Position numbers and translations under genes: made by a program. The notes beneath the pieces were generated by a model, which saw nothing but the letters and a program-made list of their open reading frames with translations, did not search any database and was not told where the DNA came from. A DNA stretch of 32,404 nt from Sphingomonas sp. PsM26 (GTDB lineage Bacteria; Pseudomonadota; Alphaproteobacteria; Sphingomonadales; Sphingomonadaceae), in NCBI GenBank assembly GCA_030433805.1, contig JARUXA010000032.1:1-32404 (forward strand), in the 5' to 3' direction. This document shows, piece by piece, positions 31,104-32,404 of the stretch. Positions within the stretch are counted from its first letter, which is position 1, and the number at the start of each line of letters is the position of its first letter.

Positions 31104-31799
31104 ATGATGACCGATCAGCCGAAACGAGATGCGATCCGAGCAGCCCGGGTATACTTGCGTGTGAGCACCGACGAGCAAGACCTGACGCGACAAGAGGCGA
31201 TCGTGGGGAGCGCGCGGGCGGCTGGTTTTTACGTCGCCGCGGTCTATCGCGAGAAAGCGTCAGGCGCTCGACCCGACCGCCCGGAACTGTTGCGCATGGT
31301 AGCAGACCTTCAGGCGGGCGAAGTGGTCATCGCCGAGAAGATCGATCGCATTAGCCGCTTACCGCTGGCCGAGGCGGAGCTTCTGGTTGCCACCATCAGG
31401 GGGAAGGGGGCTCGCCTTGCTGTGCCGGGAATCGTTGATCTGTCGGATCTGGTCGAGGACAGTTCAGGCGTGGCTCGGATCGTGCTGGAGGCGGTGCAGG
31501 ATATGCTTCTACGGGTCGCGCTTCAGACTGCCCGGGATGACTACGAAACCCGTCGCGAGCGACAGCGAGAAGGAATAGAGCTCGCTAAGCGCGCAGGACG
31601 CTACACCGGGCGAAAGCCGGACCTGGCGCATCACCGTCGTATTGTCGGACTTCGGGATGCAGGGATGAGCATTGCCAAAACAGCCGAGTTGGCAGGCTGC
31701 AGCATTGCTCAGGTCAAACGTGTGACAGCTCTTCACCGGAGGAACCTTGCGGAATCGGGAACGAGTAACACATCGCTTTCGCCAGTTAAGGCTGATTAG
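31104..31799 (+). CDS. Small serine recombinase (resolvase), second
   Basis: 231 residues (ATG 31104 or the next ATG). Catalytic motif VYLRVSTDEQD with Ser21, then SGARPDRPELLRMVADLQ and IAEKIDRISRLPL, a long helical region (about 125-165) and a C-terminal HTH (SIAKTAELAGCSIAQVKRV). It is homologous to the enzyme at 167, at moderate identity. No transposase partner is present. Upstream 30838-31103 contains an inverted repeat GGTCCT-AGGACC (30974-30993) that could be part of its res site. Confidence 0.88.
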   Translation: MMTDQPKRDAIRAARVYLRVSTDEQDLTRQEAIVGSARAAGFYVAAVYREKASGARPDRPELLRMVADLQAGEVVIAEKIDRISRLPLAEAELLVATIRGKGARLAVPGIVDLSDLVEDSSGVARIVLEAVQDMLLRVALQTARDDYETRRERQREGIELAKRAGRYTGRKPDLAHHRRIVGLRDAGMSIAKTAELAGCSIAQVKRVTALHRRNLAESGTSNTSLSPVKAD

Positions 31800-31882
31800 C
31801 ATCTGGACGATCACATTCCGCGACGAGGCACTGACCACGAAAGTTTATCAGCCCGCGTCCATGCGTATGATAAATCACAGGC

Positions 31883-31910
31883 TTGACTTGACTATATACT
31901 GTGTTATTGA
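31883..31910 (+). promoter_or_regulatory. Possible promoter of the DUF6894 gene
   Basis: TTGACT, 16 bp, then TATTGA. The surrounding 31800-31965 is distinctly AT-rich compared with the rest and contains no gene. Confidence 0.3.
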
Positions 31911-31965
31911 TGTAAGTATAAATCTAGACACGTAATTAGTATATAACAGCAGAATCGGTTGCTTT

Positions 31966-32220
31966 ATGAATAACTACATATTCAGCTTTGCTGGTGAAAA
32001 AAACGTTTACAAGACGATCGAGTGTGAGTCACTTTCAGATGCACGAAATCAAGCGGTAAAGTACTTGGCTTCGTATCTTATTGATCATCCGGGTTTTGCG
32101 GATGATGGGCATTGGCGGGTTAACGTGGAAGACGAGGCTCATAACGAGCTTTTTCACGTGATCGTCGCAACGGTAACCTCCCGGCATGCAAAGCGACTCA
32201 GCCAGTCTGCAGATCTATAA
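31966..32220 (+). CDS. DUF6894 family protein
   Basis: 84 residues: MNNYIFSFAGEKNVYKTIECESLSDARNQAVKYLASYL, then DDGHWRVNVEDEAHNELFHVIVATV. The pattern (Y-F start, D/E-R-A in the helix, W-R-V-x-V-x-D-E, L-F-x-V) matches DUF6894, small proteins abundant in sphingomonads and rhizobia and often stress-linked. Function unknown. It is preceded by an AT-rich region and followed by a hairpin. Confidence 0.75.
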   Translation: MNNYIFSFAGEKNVYKTIECESLSDARNQAVKYLASYLIDHPGFADDGHWRVNVEDEAHNELFHVIVATVTSRHAKRLSQSADL

Positions 32221-32247
32221 CTGGCTTTGACGTTACTGAAGGTCGGT

Positions 32248-32279
32248 GCCGATCGGGACGTTGGTATGTCCCGATCGGC
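32248..32279. terminator. Hairpin between convergent genes
   Basis: GCCGATCGGGAC and GTCCCGATCGGC form a perfect 12-bp stem with an 8-nt loop between the DUF6894 gene and the leftward PEPxxWA gene. No T-run, so termination may be partial or bidirectional. Confidence 0.6.
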
Positions 32280-32291
32280 GTAACAATGCCG

Positions 32292-32404
32292 TTAGCCTGC
32301 GGCGGAGCGTGGCGCCTTGGCAGGGCGATAGCGTAGCGCACCACCGATAACCCCAAAGCCCATAAGCATAATTACCCAGCTTTGCGGTTCTGGTACCGCC
32401 TGTG
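32292..32404 (-). CDS. C-terminal end of a PEPxxWA-CTERM sorting-domain protein (partial)
   Basis: Read leftward from the window edge the frame encodes AVPEPQSWVIMLMGFGVIGG, then ALRYRPAKAPRSAAG and TAA at 32292. VPEP, then SW, a hydrophobic helix (VIMLMGFGVIGGAL) and a basic tail are the signature of PEP-CTERM/PEPxxWA-CTERM exported proteins, which are anchored and cut by exosortase. The rest of the gene lies beyond the edge. Sphingomonads commonly have the PEPxxWA form, so this supports the organism assignment. Confidence 0.85.
   Translation of the reverse strand, partial: QAVPEPQSWVIMLMGFGVIGGALRYRPAKAPRSAAG

Overview
The window looks like part of a plasmid from a sphingomonad (Alphaproteobacteria, Sphingomonadales). 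Evidence for this is high GC coding sequence, an iteron-type Rep_3 replication gene followed by parA and parB, a second small ParA/ribbon-helix-helix partition cassette, two small serine resolvases, a tyrosine recombinase, a VapBC-type toxin-antitoxin pair, and typical sphingomonad protein types (PEPxxWA-CTERM tail, DUF6894, HWE kinases). I see no rRNA, tRNA, CRISPR array or transposase gene.

Left part (1-4600): a partial gene at the edge, a serine resolvase, an isochorismatase-like hydrolase, then a ~1.14 kb tandem duplication of a parA + RHH cassette. The upstream copy is dead: it has a stop codon in Walker A, a frameshift, and a truncated RHH gene. The downstream copy is intact. A short motif, TTTAATATCC, recurs before and between the genes of both copies and past the next gene, and is a good candidate for the operator/centromere of this system.

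Middle left (4600-8930): a compact six-gene leftward operon of small proteins (RHH protein, disordered protein, DUF2726, three hypotheticals). It is divergent from a small TraC/TraD-like protein across a 540-bp non-coding stretch that may hold a transfer origin. No relaxase or type IV secretion gene is present here.

Middle (8930-14400): accessory cargo. It includes a single-domain response regulator, small hypotheticals, a GNAT acetyltransferase, a membrane protein, VapBC, two small proteins, a 49-residue ORF and a decaying pseudogene.

Replication core (14400-19500): iterons with a 22-bp period, an inverted-repeat operator, repA, parA, parB and a DUF1612/HTH protein. Iteron copies in reverse orientation lie after repA and inside parB. 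A perfect 20-bp palindrome occurs twice, before parA and between parA and parB.

Right part (19600-32404): a tyrosine recombinase followed by three ~90-bp repeats, then a signalling island. The island has two Crp/Fnr regulators, two paralogous small proteins, a GAF-PAS-GGDEF-EAL protein, a soluble histidine kinase coupled to an ECF sigma gene with two nonsense codons, and a PAS-HWE kinase overlapping a single-domain response regulator. This resembles wiring used in general stress signalling, but the sigma gene is broken. The window ends with a HAD phosphatase, a transaldolase C-terminal fragment, a second serine resolvase, a DUF6894 protein and the tail of a PEPxxWA-CTERM protein.
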